This document shows positions 8,702 through 16,368 of a stretch of 64,000 bases of DNA, piece by piece. A program made the translations under genes and the position numbers. The stretch comes from CAYFTL01 sp964346145 (lineage in GTDB: Bacteria; Bacillota; Clostridia; Christensenellales; Aristaeellaceae): NCBI GenBank assembly GCA_964346145.1, contig CAYFTL010000003.1, positions 21,307-85,306 on the forward strand, read 5' to 3'. How positions within the stretch are numbered: the first letter of the stretch is position 1; every line of letters starts with the position of its first letter. The notes under the pieces were generated by a model that was given only the letters and a program-made list of their open reading frames with translations, was not told the origin of the DNA and searched no databases.

Positions 8702-8943
8702 AAGCGAGTAGTTTTAGAAGGCACTTTACACACAAAGTTATTTTGGCAATTTGTGAACAATCTTTGAACATTTTCGGAGCATATGACTCTTAACAAACGG
8801 CTGTATCCCCTAAAAATGTGGAGAATTCTTTTTTTCTCTGCGTATTCAAAAACAACGAAACTGTGAATTGTTATTTTTAGGGTGGTTAGAATTGTAAATT
8901 TGGTGTATAATAAATTTAACAAACAATGAAGGAGGCGACCCGT

Positions 8944-9354
8944 ATGATACAGGTAATCTTGGGTAAAAAAGGTAGCGGGAAAACCAAGCGTCTAATCGAC
9001 ATGACAAACGATTCGCTTAAAGTGGAACACGGAAACGTAATTTTCGTCGATGATGACACTCGGTATATGTATGATTTGCGCCACCAAATCCGCTTTGTTG
9101 ATGCAAGCGAATACAAAATCAATTCGGCAGACATGTTCTTTGGATTCATCTGCGGAATGCTTTCTATGAACTTTGATATTACGGCGATATTTGTAGATGC
9201 GTTCACCAGGCTCATCAAAACCGATCTTCAAGAGACCGAGGAGTTCTTTAACCGGTTGGAAAAATTGTCTGAATCTAGGAACATTAATTTTGTAATCAGC
9301 GTTAGCGGTGATCCTGCCGAAATGCCTGAATTTATTACGCGCTACGCCATTTAA
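8944..9354 (+). CDS. Small P-loop ATP-binding protein (clostridial family)
   Basis: 136 residues. It starts at ATG 8944, not 8926, because the earlier ATG overlaps AAGGAGG, which is the ribosome binding site for 8944. Walker A GKKGSGKTKRL lies at about residues 7-17. A Walker-B-like strand ITAIFVDAFT lies at about 79-88. It belongs to a compact family widespread in Clostridia, sometimes annotated as a PilT-like or twitching-motility protein, although no motility role is shown. It has no membrane segment and ends about 40 bases before thrC, so it may be co-transcribed with thrC. The function is unknown. Confidence 0.75.
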   Translation: MIQVILGKKGSGKTKRLIDMTNDSLKVEHGNVIFVDDDTRYMYDLRHQIRFVDASEYKINSADMFFGFICGMLSMNFDITAIFVDAFTRLIKTDLQETEEFFNRLEKLSESRNINFVISVSGDPAEMPEFITRYAI

Positions 9355-9396
9355 AATGGAGCGCTTAAAACAATAATATGTTCGGAGAGTGGCAAA

Positions 9397-10899
9397 ATGC
9401 ATTATGTGGATACGCGAGCTGGAGAGCAGCAAGTAAGCGCATCACAAGCCATTGTCCAAGGGATCTCTAAAAAAGGTGGGCTGTTTGTGCCCACCTTTTT
9501 TCCACAGATTGACTTGGATTTTATCAAAAGCTTGTGCGATATAGATTACAAGAAGCGTGCTCAAGCTGTTCTGAGCCTCTATTTAACCGAATTTGCTGCC
9601 GAAAAATTAACGAAAATGGTAGAGAATGCTTATGGCATGAGCAAATTCACAAGTCAAGGTATAGCCCCGGTGGTTAAAGGAGCCGGGGGACAGAACGTGC
9701 TGGAACTGTGGCACGGCCCCACCTTGGCTTTTAAGGATATGGCGCTGCAGCTGCTGCCCCATTTGATGATGGAGTCGGCAAAGAGTATGGGCGAAAATCG
9801 CGAAATCGTCATTTTGGTGGCGACATCCGGGGACACGGGTAAAGCGGCGCTGGAAGGGTTCGCCGATGTGAAGGGAACGCGTTGCACAGTATTTTACCCT
9901 AAAGAGGGCGTATCGGAAGCACAGCGCCTGCAAATGCTTACCCAGCAGGGCAACAATGTGTCGGTTATTGCGGTGCAAGGAAATTTTGACGATGCGCAAA
10001 CTGGCGTCAAGAAAATTTTTACTGATGTAGATCTGGCGCAAACCCTGGCCGAGAAGGGCATAGCATTAAGCTCTGCAAACTCTATCAATTGGGGGCGCTT
10101 GGTTCCACAGATTGTCTATTATTTTTCGGCTTATGCAGATTGTATCAACAATGGGACGATTGCGTTGGGCGATGCTCTGAACTTTGTCGTCCCCACAGGA
10201 AACTTTGGCAATATTTTGGCCGGGATTTATGCGAAACATATGGGGTTGCCGATAGGGCATCTGGTTTGTGCTTCCAACCGCAACAATGTGCTCAGCGATT
10301 TTTTACGCACCGGAGTATACGATGCGCGCCGTGAATTTTTTAAGACGAGCTCTCCTTCGATGGATATATTGATTTCTTCCAACTTAGAGCGCTTGCTGTT
10401 TGAACTGTGCGACCGGGATGGTGAAAAAGTTTCTGAGTGGATGGGTGAGTTGAACACTCAAGGGCATTATACGCTCGGGCCAAAAGAAATGGAGCGTATG
10501 CGCGGCCTGTTGTGGGGAAGCTGGGCGGATGATACGGATGTGGAGGATGCCATTCGAGAAACTTGGAGGAATGAAAGAATGTTAATTGATCCGCATACTG
10601 CGGTGGCGATGAACGTGCTGGATCAATATACGGCCAAAACTGGAGACAAAACCCCATCGGTTGTGGTATCTACAGCTAACCCTTATAAATTTGGGCGTGA
10701 TGTGGGCAAGGCGCTGCTGGGGCGAGAACAAATACAGAGTTTAAACGATTTTGAATGCTGCGACCGACTGGAACAATATACCGGTGTTATTGTGCCTAAA
10801 AGCATTCGCATGTTGCAGCAAAAGCCTGTTTTACACAAAGTTGAATGTACGCCGGAAACGATGAAATCCACTCTTTTAAATGAATTGCACACACTCTAG
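9397..10899 (+). CDS. thrC: Threonine synthase
   Basis: 500 residues. This PLP enzyme converts O-phosphohomoserine to threonine plus phosphate. The N-terminus (MHYVDTRAGE) and the PLP-lysine motif GPTLAFKDMALQ (Lys113) are typical of the long, yeast/E. coli-type enzyme. Further signatures are VATSGDTGKAALEGF (phosphate-binding loop), SINWGRLVPQIVYYF and VPTGNFGNILAG. Length is full. The gene ends in TAG at 10897-10899, which shows that TAG is a normal stop in this genome. It lies between a small P-loop gene and a TIM-barrel isomerase gene; no other threonine genes are adjacent. Identification is firm. Confidence 0.97.
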   Translation: MHYVDTRAGEQQVSASQAIVQGISKKGGLFVPTFFPQIDLDFIKSLCDIDYKKRAQAVLSLYLTEFAAEKLTKMVENAYGMSKFTSQGIAPVVKGAGGQNVLELWHGPTLAFKDMALQLLPHLMMESAKSMGENREIVILVATSGDTGKAALEGFADVKGTRCTVFYPKEGVSEAQRLQMLTQQGNNVSVIAVQGNFDDAQTGVKKIFTDVDLAQTLAEKGIALSSANSINWGRLVPQIVYYFSAYADCINNGTIALGDALNFVVPTGNFGNILAGIYAKHMGLPIGHLVCASNRNNVLSDFLRTGVYDARREFFKTSSPSMDILISSNLERLLFELCDRDGEKVSEWMGELNTQGHYTLGPKEMERMRGLLWGSWADDTDVEDAIRETWRNERMLIDPHTAVAMNVLDQYTAKTGDKTPSVVVSTANPYKFGRDVGKALLGREQIQSLNDFECCDRLEQYTGVIVPKSIRMLQQKPVLHKVECTPETMKSTLLNELHTL

Positions 10900-10936
10900 C
10901 ATCTTAGACTTCAAGGAAAAAGGGAGATTAAAACAC

Positions 10937-11683
10937 ATGAAACTAGCATTGCAACTGTTTTCGTTGCGCAACGAATGTGCGGCCGATTTGCCGGGTACTC
11001 TCAAAAAAGTGGCGGATATGGGGTACGAAGGCGTCGAATTTTTTGGCAAGCCAAGCTATGGTGCTGATGAGCTTTCTGAAATGTTAAAAAATGTGGGACT
11101 TGAGATTTGTGGTTGGCACGTAGGCGTCGAAGTATTTGAAGAGGCAGTATTTCAGCAGACCGTAGATTTTCACAACAGGTTAGGGAATACACGTTTGGTT
11201 GTGCCTGGTTTGCCTGAGCATATGACCAGTTCGGTCGATGCGTGGCGCGAAACGGCTGGTTACTTTAACGATTTGAGCAAGCGCTTAGCACCTTACGGAA
11301 TTTATACGGGTTACCATAATCATGATACCGAATTTAAAGCATTGGACGGGGAAATGCCCTGGGATGTGATCATCGGCGAGACCAACGATAAAGTGATCGC
11401 ACAGCTGGATAACGGCAACGCGATGTCGGGTGGTGCCGATTCGCTGGCGGTGCTAAAAGCCTATCCAGGCAGGGCCCAAACTTGTCACCTAAAACCGTAT
11501 TCGTTGCAGGATGGATTCGAGACCATGGTAGGCGAAGATGATGTTCCCTGGGCGGATTTTTTAGCTGAACTAAAAAGGCAGAATTCCACTCAGTGGGCTA
11601 TTGTAGAATATGAAGCTGAAAAATATAGTCCACTGGAAGCTTGTGCGCTTTGCCTTGATAAGCTACGCAAAATTGGCTACTAA
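10937..11683 (+). CDS. Sugar phosphate isomerase/epimerase (xylose-isomerase-like TIM barrel)
   Basis: 248 residues. The ATG at 10937 follows AGGGAG; the longer frame from 10880 overlaps thrC and lacks a ribosome binding site. MKLALQLFSLRNEC and MGYEGVEFFG are the usual opening of AP-endonuclease-family-2 TIM barrels. GYHNHDTEF and AQLDNGNAMSGG hold the expected metal-ligand His/Asp region, and TCHLKPY and WAIVEYEAE provide later ligands. Such proteins isomerise or epimerise free or phosphorylated sugars, inositols or hydroxypyruvate. No transporter or kinase adjoins it, so the substrate is unknown. It follows thrC by 37 bases and may share its transcript. The structured intergenic segment follows it. 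Confidence 0.8.
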   Translation: MKLALQLFSLRNECAADLPGTLKKVADMGYEGVEFFGKPSYGADELSEMLKNVGLEICGWHVGVEVFEEAVFQQTVDFHNRLGNTRLVVPGLPEHMTSSVDAWRETAGYFNDLSKRLAPYGIYTGYHNHDTEFKALDGEMPWDVIIGETNDKVIAQLDNGNAMSGGADSLAVLKAYPGRAQTCHLKPYSLQDGFETMVGEDDVPWADFLAELKRQNSTQWAIVEYEAEKYSPLEACALCLDKLRKIGY

Positions 11684-11699
11684 ACTGCTTGTCATATCG

Positions 11700-11942
11700 G
11701 TCTTTTGTGAAAGTTTAAAAAGTTAAACAGGAAGCGAATGAGTTTTAAAGGACACAAACGGTAGAAATTGCAGAGATTATAAAAACAATCTCTACTGTTG
11801 AAAGCTTTAGAAGATTGAGCAATATTAACCTCAATAAAATACAGCTTTCCCGAAACGCACAGGACTACGTTTTGTTTGGCTAGCAACAGGAGAGAGAGTT
11901 TCAAAATTTAAGGCCGCCACATTGATGTAGCGGTCTTTTTTG
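11700..11942 (+). ncRNA. Candidate structured RNA with a chain of hairpins and terminator
   Basis: No convincing gene covers this segment, but it is full of pairing. Hairpins: GTTTAA/TTAAAC at 11713-11728; AGAGATT/AATCTCT at 11772-11793, partly enclosed by AACGGTAG/CTACTGTT (11757-11799); GAAAGCT/AGCTTTC (11800-11806 with 11843-11849) enclosing TTGAG/CTCAA (11815-11834); CGAAACG/CGTTTTG (11851-11874); and a final GGCCGC/GCGGTC stem (11912-11935) followed by a T-run. The series ends like an intrinsic terminator on the + strand, and the next genes are on the other strand, so it is not a leader. It could be a standalone ncRNA or a structured 3' UTR. I could not match it to a known RNA family. 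Confidence 0.5.
11912..11942 (+). terminator. Intrinsic terminator
   Basis: GGCCGC (11912-11917) pairs with GCGGTC (11930-11935, one G-U pair), followed by six or more T. It ends transcription from thrC/isomerase or from the candidate RNA. Confidence 0.7.
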
Positions 11943-11964
11943 ATCAATCTTTATTGCTGTGCAG

Positions 11965-12438
11965 TTATAAGTTGTATACCATGATGAATTCTTCTTTGTT
12001 TTCGTCGACAATTTGAAAACCGATATTTTGATACATGCGCAACGCATAATTTTCTTTTTGAACAGCCAAAGAGACTTTCTTATATTTTTTCTCGTTCAAT
12101 TTGCTTAAAATAGCTTCCATGAGCGCTGTGCCAATGCCATGGCCTCGGTATTCTTTGTAGAGCGAAATTGCAAATTCCGGAGTGTGGTTGTCTATGCTGC
12201 CATAACCGGGAATATTTCTTACCCAAACAGCGCCAACGATTTTACCGTCTACTTCGGCGCACATGCAATAGTCATCTGGCATAGAACCGAAGCTTTGGAT
12301 ATATACCTGCAGCTCTGGGCGGTTGACCACAGATTTGGGCAGGAGATTATTCTGGTCCTTTTGAAAAATTGCTTCATATAAAAAATCGGTCAACAACGGA
12401 TATTCCGTTGGATTCATTTCTCTAATAATATAGTTCAT
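11965..12438 (-). CDS. GNAT family N-acetyltransferase
   Basis: 157 residues. The ATG at 12438 is preferred: the earlier ATG at 12444 directly abuts GGAGGT, which is spaced correctly for 12438. The acetyl-CoA-binding motif is YRGHGIGTALMEAIL near residue 105, followed by ALRMYQNIGFQIVDE, the usual motif B and final strand. EFAISLYKEYRG supplies the beta4 strand. The cytoplasmic enzyme transfers acetyl from acetyl-CoA to an amine, but the substrate cannot be told. It is transcribed divergently from nothing obvious and sits downstream of a small membrane-protein gene on the same strand. Confidence 0.85.
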   Translation of the reverse strand: MNYIIREMNPTEYPLLTDFLYEAIFQKDQNNLLPKSVVNRPELQVYIQSFGSMPDDYCMCAEVDGKIVGAVWVRNIPGYGSIDNHTPEFAISLYKEYRGHGIGTALMEAILSKLNEKKYKKVSLAVQKENYALRMYQNIGFQIVDENKEEFIMVYNL

Positions 12439-12494
12439 TAACATACCTCCAGCACAAAAAGCAATCAGGAAATTGGAATTTTCTAGCGAATTAG

Positions 12495-12743
12495 TTAGCT
12501 ATTTTTGATTTTGCTTTCAGCGCGTTGCTTTCTCCAGTTTCGAAATTTACCTATATTTTTGATGATGCGCACGATAAAACGTACCAGGGTCGGAATGATT
12601 GCCAGCGCCACGATCGCAATTCCGATCCAGTTCCACATGCTTAACTGATTGTAATCAAGCTCAAACAGATACAAAACGGATATGATCATCAACAATAGGT
12701 CTGTGATAATAGCGCGAATGTGTTGAAATTTGGTTTTTTTCAT
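12495..12743 (-). CDS. Small membrane protein, two helices
   Basis: 82 residues. The N-terminus is basic, then come two hydrophobic helices (about 12-30 and 36-60) and a strongly basic C-terminal tail (RIIKNIGKFRNWRKQR). GGTGAG lies upstream of the ATG at 12743. It lies 56 bases upstream of the GNAT gene on the same strand, so the two may be one operon. I recognise no family. A positive-inside tail suggests both ends are cytoplasmic. It could be a small modulator of a membrane complex, but nothing shows this. Confidence 0.55.
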   Translation of the reverse strand: MKKTKFQHIRAIITDLLLMIISVLYLFELDYNQLSMWNWIGIAIVALAIIPTLVRFIVRIIKNIGKFRNWRKQRAESKIKNS

Positions 12744-12834
12744 AAAATTCTCACCGCCAACTCTCGTATATTTGGTTTATGATACCATAGTCATGCGGTG
12801 CCGATCAATAGCGCGAATGGATATTTGTACACAA

Positions 12835-12872
12835 AACAATGGTCAGCCACATATAAAAGGCTGACCATTGTT
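12835..12872. terminator. Inverted repeat terminator after the first GH38 gene
   Basis: AACAATGGTCAGCC (12835-12848) and its exact complement (12859-12872) flank a 10-base loop. On the minus strand it follows the alpha-mannosidase stop and is followed by TTGTTTTG. Confidence 0.8.
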
Positions 12873-12885
12873 GTATTAAGTTATG

Positions 12886-15384
12886 TTATTTTTCCCATTC
12901 GGTAAACAACATTTCTTGAATGGATTTTTCTGGGTTATCGGGGAGGAGCAGCGTCTTAATTTCCATTGGGGTAAACTGGAGCTGGAATTCCCGGTAAAAC
13001 AGCGGCGCTTTTATCAATGCTTGAGTCGCTTGCCCGGTTGTTTCCAGAATGCGCAGCACATATCCGTTTTCATCTTCTGCACGTTTGATAGCGCCTATGG
13101 AAATGTTGCTAGCATCTACGCTTAGGCCCTCCAACTTTCCGGGCAAATCGCCTTTGTGGTAGGTTTCTATAACGTGAGGCAATGCCATATTGAAAACTTC
13201 ACCGCGGCGATTTAAAGACGCAGTTTTCCACGAACCTTCGTGGGGAACCAATGCATACCTAAAGCTCTGCCAGCCAATGTCGGCATGCATGACTTGATTA
13301 TCGCGGTTTTCTTGCCCGTAGTGATCCGCATAGATAGAGGTATTGGCCACCGTCAATCGAATTTCGCTATCGACGACGGAGAAGCTGTACTTGCTGTCGT
13401 TCAACAGGGCTAGTCCGCCGATAGCATTGCCGACTTGCATCCAGCGGTGTCCGGTTTCTTCGCAGCCGTCCGGTTCGCGTTCGATGGCGCCATAAGAAAT
13501 TTCGGCATGGGCCATGGGTTGTTCGAACACGGTGGGGAAGCACAGCTTAAGCATACGGAAGTTTTCTTGCATATCCAAACGAGCATCGACTTCCAGCTGA
13601 TCGCCGTCGGCATACAGAATATAGTCTTGTACAAGGGTAGAGGCCTTGGCGCTGGTTGTGACGCGCAGCTTGGCGCGGACCGGGCCTTCTTCCAATATTT
13701 GGAAATGGGCATTTTCGAATTTTTCAACGAGTTTATCAAAAGTAAACACACCGTGAGCCCAGGTATCTACATGTTCAATGTCAACCAAAGTCGGGAAAGC
13801 GGGTTTGGATAGCGTTTCCCTGCTGCTCTTTTTATTGATTAGGCTAACGACAGCTCCGGTTTGAGGATCAAACCTTACGGAAATGTTCTTGTTTTCCAGA
13901 CTATGTTCGGTAATGTGCAAGCCCGAAGCTTCGATCAACTGGCGGCCGTTGTCCTCTTGAGTTCTGGACTTGTAGCTGCCGGCTTCGGTACTTTGGCCTT
14001 CTTCTGCCAAATACATCCAATAAAGTCTGTAGCCGAATGCCGGGACTTTGGCCATGAAAACGCTATCCCATTTATCCGATCCATTGGTGCGCCCGGCGCG
14101 AACAACTTGAACAGGGATGGGATTATCCTGATCGTCTGTAGCGCGAGCAATGCCGCCATAAACCTGGATTGCGGTTTCGACCTCAAAGGCATGCGGGTTG
14201 AACACCACAACGGGGGTTCCCAAGCCATCCAGCTCCCACAGGGCAAAGTGACTTTCCTTGCTGCGCAAGCGCTCCGGAATACCGTTAACCGTATCAACGC
14301 GCCATGAGATTTTTTGCAGGGCAGCGTTTTCTTCGCGCTCAGCGATGGAAACCGATTCATGGAGCTGAAATTCTGCATCTTTGTAGGCGCTTTGTACCGA
14401 GCAGCCGCACAGCACATCATGGAATTGATTAAAAATCAGGTTATACCAGCCTTGGTTGAGCTGTTTGGGTGTGTGTCCAGTCAACTTGTTGGACAAGCTC
14501 ATGAATTTTTCGGAGCGTACGAGCGAGTTTTCCACTTCGCGGTTGAGGCGCTTGATCATGGAGGTAGCCGAATAACAACCGCTGGCGTGGTGTTGGAGCT
14601 CGTTATTCCATTCGGGCGGTTCAATTCCCAGCTCTTTAATTTGATCGAAATAGCTGTCGGGATCTGAAAAAATTACCTGATCGCCTTGGGCGCCGTTTTG
14701 TTGATAATCGTGGATAGAAGCGATATTTTTTATGGTAGGGCCGCCGCCGTGATTGCCTACGCCGTAAAAACACATAACCGGGTAATTCATTTTTTCCTGC
14801 ATTTCGAGGGCGCGGTTGATGTCTTCCTCAACAGAGCCGAAGCGGCTGCCGTAGCCATCAATAATGCGAAATGCGTTAACCGAGGAGCCATCGGGCGATA
14901 TCCACTTAAACAGCGGATAGGGGATAGAGGGGTTCTCTTTGACGTCAGGGCGAAGAAACACATAGTTTTTTATGCCGGCATTGCTCAGCAGCGCAGGTAA
15001 CATGTGGGTGTGTCCAAAAGAGTCTACGTTGTACCCGGTGGTCGCAATGATGCCGAATTTTTCTTTAAAGTACCGTTGGCTATAGAGAAAGTGCCGGGCA
15101 AAAGCTTCGCCGGAAGGCATGTTGCAATCGGGCTGCACCCACATGCCACCTACAATGCGCCAGCGCCCCTGTTGGATACGCGTTTTGATTTGTTCAAACA
15201 TGTCCGGCGCATTTTCTTCTACCCAACGGTAGTAATCTGCGCAAGCGGCGGTAAATACAAAATCATCGCTTTCTGAAATGCGGTCCAATGCCGATTGGAA
15301 ACTGGCTTTCACCTCATGGTAACCCTCACGCCAGTTCCAAAACCATACGGGGTCAATATGGGCATTTCCGATCATGTGAATCAT
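12886..15384 (-). CDS. GH38 alpha-mannosidase (832 aa)
   Basis: Glycoside hydrolase family 38, retaining, zinc-dependent. GNAHIDPVWFWNW at the N-terminus supplies the zinc His and Asp of the HxD motif. TGYNVDSFGHTHMLP (about residue 120) contains the Asp nucleophile. GVGNHGGGPT supplies further active-site residues. No signal peptide is seen, so it acts in the cytoplasm on imported oligosaccharides or mannosyl-glycerate-like compounds. Length is near that of MngB-type enzymes. The ATG at 15384 follows GAGGAG. The upstream region (15403-15426) carries the TTAACAAAT element shared with the other GH38 gene and the sugar operon, which suggests common ROK control. It is the first of two GH38 enzymes in this island. 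Confidence 0.93.
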   Translation of the reverse strand: MIHMIGNAHIDPVWFWNWREGYHEVKASFQSALDRISESDDFVFTAACADYYRWVEENAPDMFEQIKTRIQQGRWRIVGGMWVQPDCNMPSGEAFARHFLYSQRYFKEKFGIIATTGYNVDSFGHTHMLPALLSNAGIKNYVFLRPDVKENPSIPYPLFKWISPDGSSVNAFRIIDGYGSRFGSVEEDINRALEMQEKMNYPVMCFYGVGNHGGGPTIKNIASIHDYQQNGAQGDQVIFSDPDSYFDQIKELGIEPPEWNNELQHHASGCYSATSMIKRLNREVENSLVRSEKFMSLSNKLTGHTPKQLNQGWYNLIFNQFHDVLCGCSVQSAYKDAEFQLHESVSIAEREENAALQKISWRVDTVNGIPERLRSKESHFALWELDGLGTPVVVFNPHAFEVETAIQVYGGIARATDDQDNPIPVQVVRAGRTNGSDKWDSVFMAKVPAFGYRLYWMYLAEEGQSTEAGSYKSRTQEDNGRQLIEASGLHITEHSLENKNISVRFDPQTGAVVSLINKKSSRETLSKPAFPTLVDIEHVDTWAHGVFTFDKLVEKFENAHFQILEEGPVRAKLRVTTSAKASTLVQDYILYADGDQLEVDARLDMQENFRMLKLCFPTVFEQPMAHAEISYGAIEREPDGCEETGHRWMQVGNAIGGLALLNDSKYSFSVVDSEIRLTVANTSIYADHYGQENRDNQVMHADIGWQSFRYALVPHEGSWKTASLNRRGEVFNMALPHVIETYHKGDLPGKLEGLSVDASNISIGAIKRAEDENGYVLRILETTGQATQALIKAPLFYREFQLQFTPMEIKTLLLPDNPEKSIQEMLFTEWEK

Positions 15385-15402
15385 TGTGACAACTCCTCTT
15401 CC

Positions 15403-15426
15403 TAAATTAATTTAATTAACAAATAA
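15403..15426. promoter_or_regulatory. Putative ROK operator, site 1
   Basis: TTAATTTAATTAACAAATAA at 15407-15426 contains TTAACAAAT (15416-15424). It lies just upstream of the first GH38 start. The same nonamer, or its one-base variant, occurs at 26117-26125, 26171-26179 and 27455-27463, all next to genes of this carbohydrate island. Confidence 0.5.
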
Positions 15427-15470
15427 CCGATAAAATACATTCTTTATTTGTATCTTTAAAAGGGTACACC

Positions 15471-16127
15471 CTAATCCTGGGTGATGTAGTTAAAATTTGT
15501 TAGCAAAATATTGTAAAGTTTATTATGTTGTTCCTGGGTTAATAGGCTATTTCCCTCCTTTTGTTCTTCTATGGTGTTTAAATGTACATTTATAATGTTA
15601 CCGTTTTTTACAAAGACCGTAGTCGGAAAATAGATGCGTTTGATTGTGTCGTCGTTTAAACCCTCATACGGGAGAAGGTATGATTCAAGCTTTGATAGAA
15701 GGTGGTTATAGATATCGCTGCCTTCGACCTCTACGGTAATGGTGCCATCATCGGCTAAAGAAAGCACATTGCGGTCATATAAAGCGTTATAGTAGTAGAG
15801 TTCACCGTTATATGTGCTGTCGGTTTTTGCTTGCAACAACGGAGGGATCAAAGTGCGACACCATGGGCATTCTGGGAAGCCCAAATAGAGCACCCCGGTT
15901 CCGCTTTCCAATAATAATTTTATATCTTCTGATGTTGCATATTTAATATCGTTATCTTCGGGAATGGTCAGGGGCTGAAATTCGGTTACTCCATCCCAAC
16001 TGACATTGTTATTTAAAATTTCATATTCTTGTTTAAATATTTGTGCATCGCTTTCTGTTGCGGCAGCATAGGCTATAGGAGTTAAGCATACCACAAAACA
16101 TAGAAAAAAAGCCACCTTTACTTTCAA
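15471..16127 (-). CDS. Secreted thioredoxin-like protein with CPWC motif
   Basis: 218 residues. A signal peptide (about 1-22, MKVKVAFFLCFVVCLTPIAYAAA) points to export; no lipobox is obvious. The thioredoxin-fold centre is LYLGFPECPWCRTLIPPLL, with a CPWC redox pair around residue 88-91. The end contains YFPTTVFVKNG with the cis-Pro (TT before Val) loop expected opposite the active site. It probably reduces or forms disulfides outside the membrane. It is convergent toward the first GH38 gene and divergent from the ABC importer operon. A second secreted CxxC protein lies at the far end of that operon (22197). Confidence 0.78.
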   Translation of the reverse strand: MKVKVAFFLCFVVCLTPIAYAAATESDAQIFKQEYEILNNNVSWDGVTEFQPLTIPEDNDIKYATSEDIKLLLESGTGVLYLGFPECPWCRTLIPPLLQAKTDSTYNGELYYYNALYDRNVLSLADDGTITVEVEGSDIYNHLLSKLESYLLPYEGLNDDTIKRIYFPTTVFVKNGNIINVHLNTIEEQKEGNSLLTQEQHNKLYNILLTNFNYITQD

Positions 16128-16209
16128 TAGAGTTAACCTCCAGACATATGGTTAAAAATTACAAAGTATCAACGCAATACAGGCATTAGTTTTTCAAATA
16201 AATTAATGC

Positions 16210-16238
16210 TTGACTTTACATCAAGGTATTGTTAATAT
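16210..16238 (+). promoter_or_regulatory. SigA-type promoter of the ABC importer operon
   Basis: TTGACT (16210-16215), 17-base spacer, TAATAT (16233-16238). ATTGTTAAT, a partial match to the ROK operator-like element, overlaps the -10. A leader of about 120 bases precedes the start codon. Confidence 0.7.
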
Positions 16239-16368
16239 ACCATTATGGTGTGGTTATGTACAGCCGTTTGACGTAACCTTAACAAAAAAGTGAAAGCACA
16301 CCAAAAAAATACCCAAGACGGCAATGAAATATTTGGGATATTTCGTCAAACAAAAGGAGGATATGCAC

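Noticed and set aside
11692..11904. 70-residue minus-strand open frame between the isomerase and acetyltransferase genes
   Set aside because: No ribosome binding site, odd composition, and the DNA shows multiple RNA-type stems instead of coding character.
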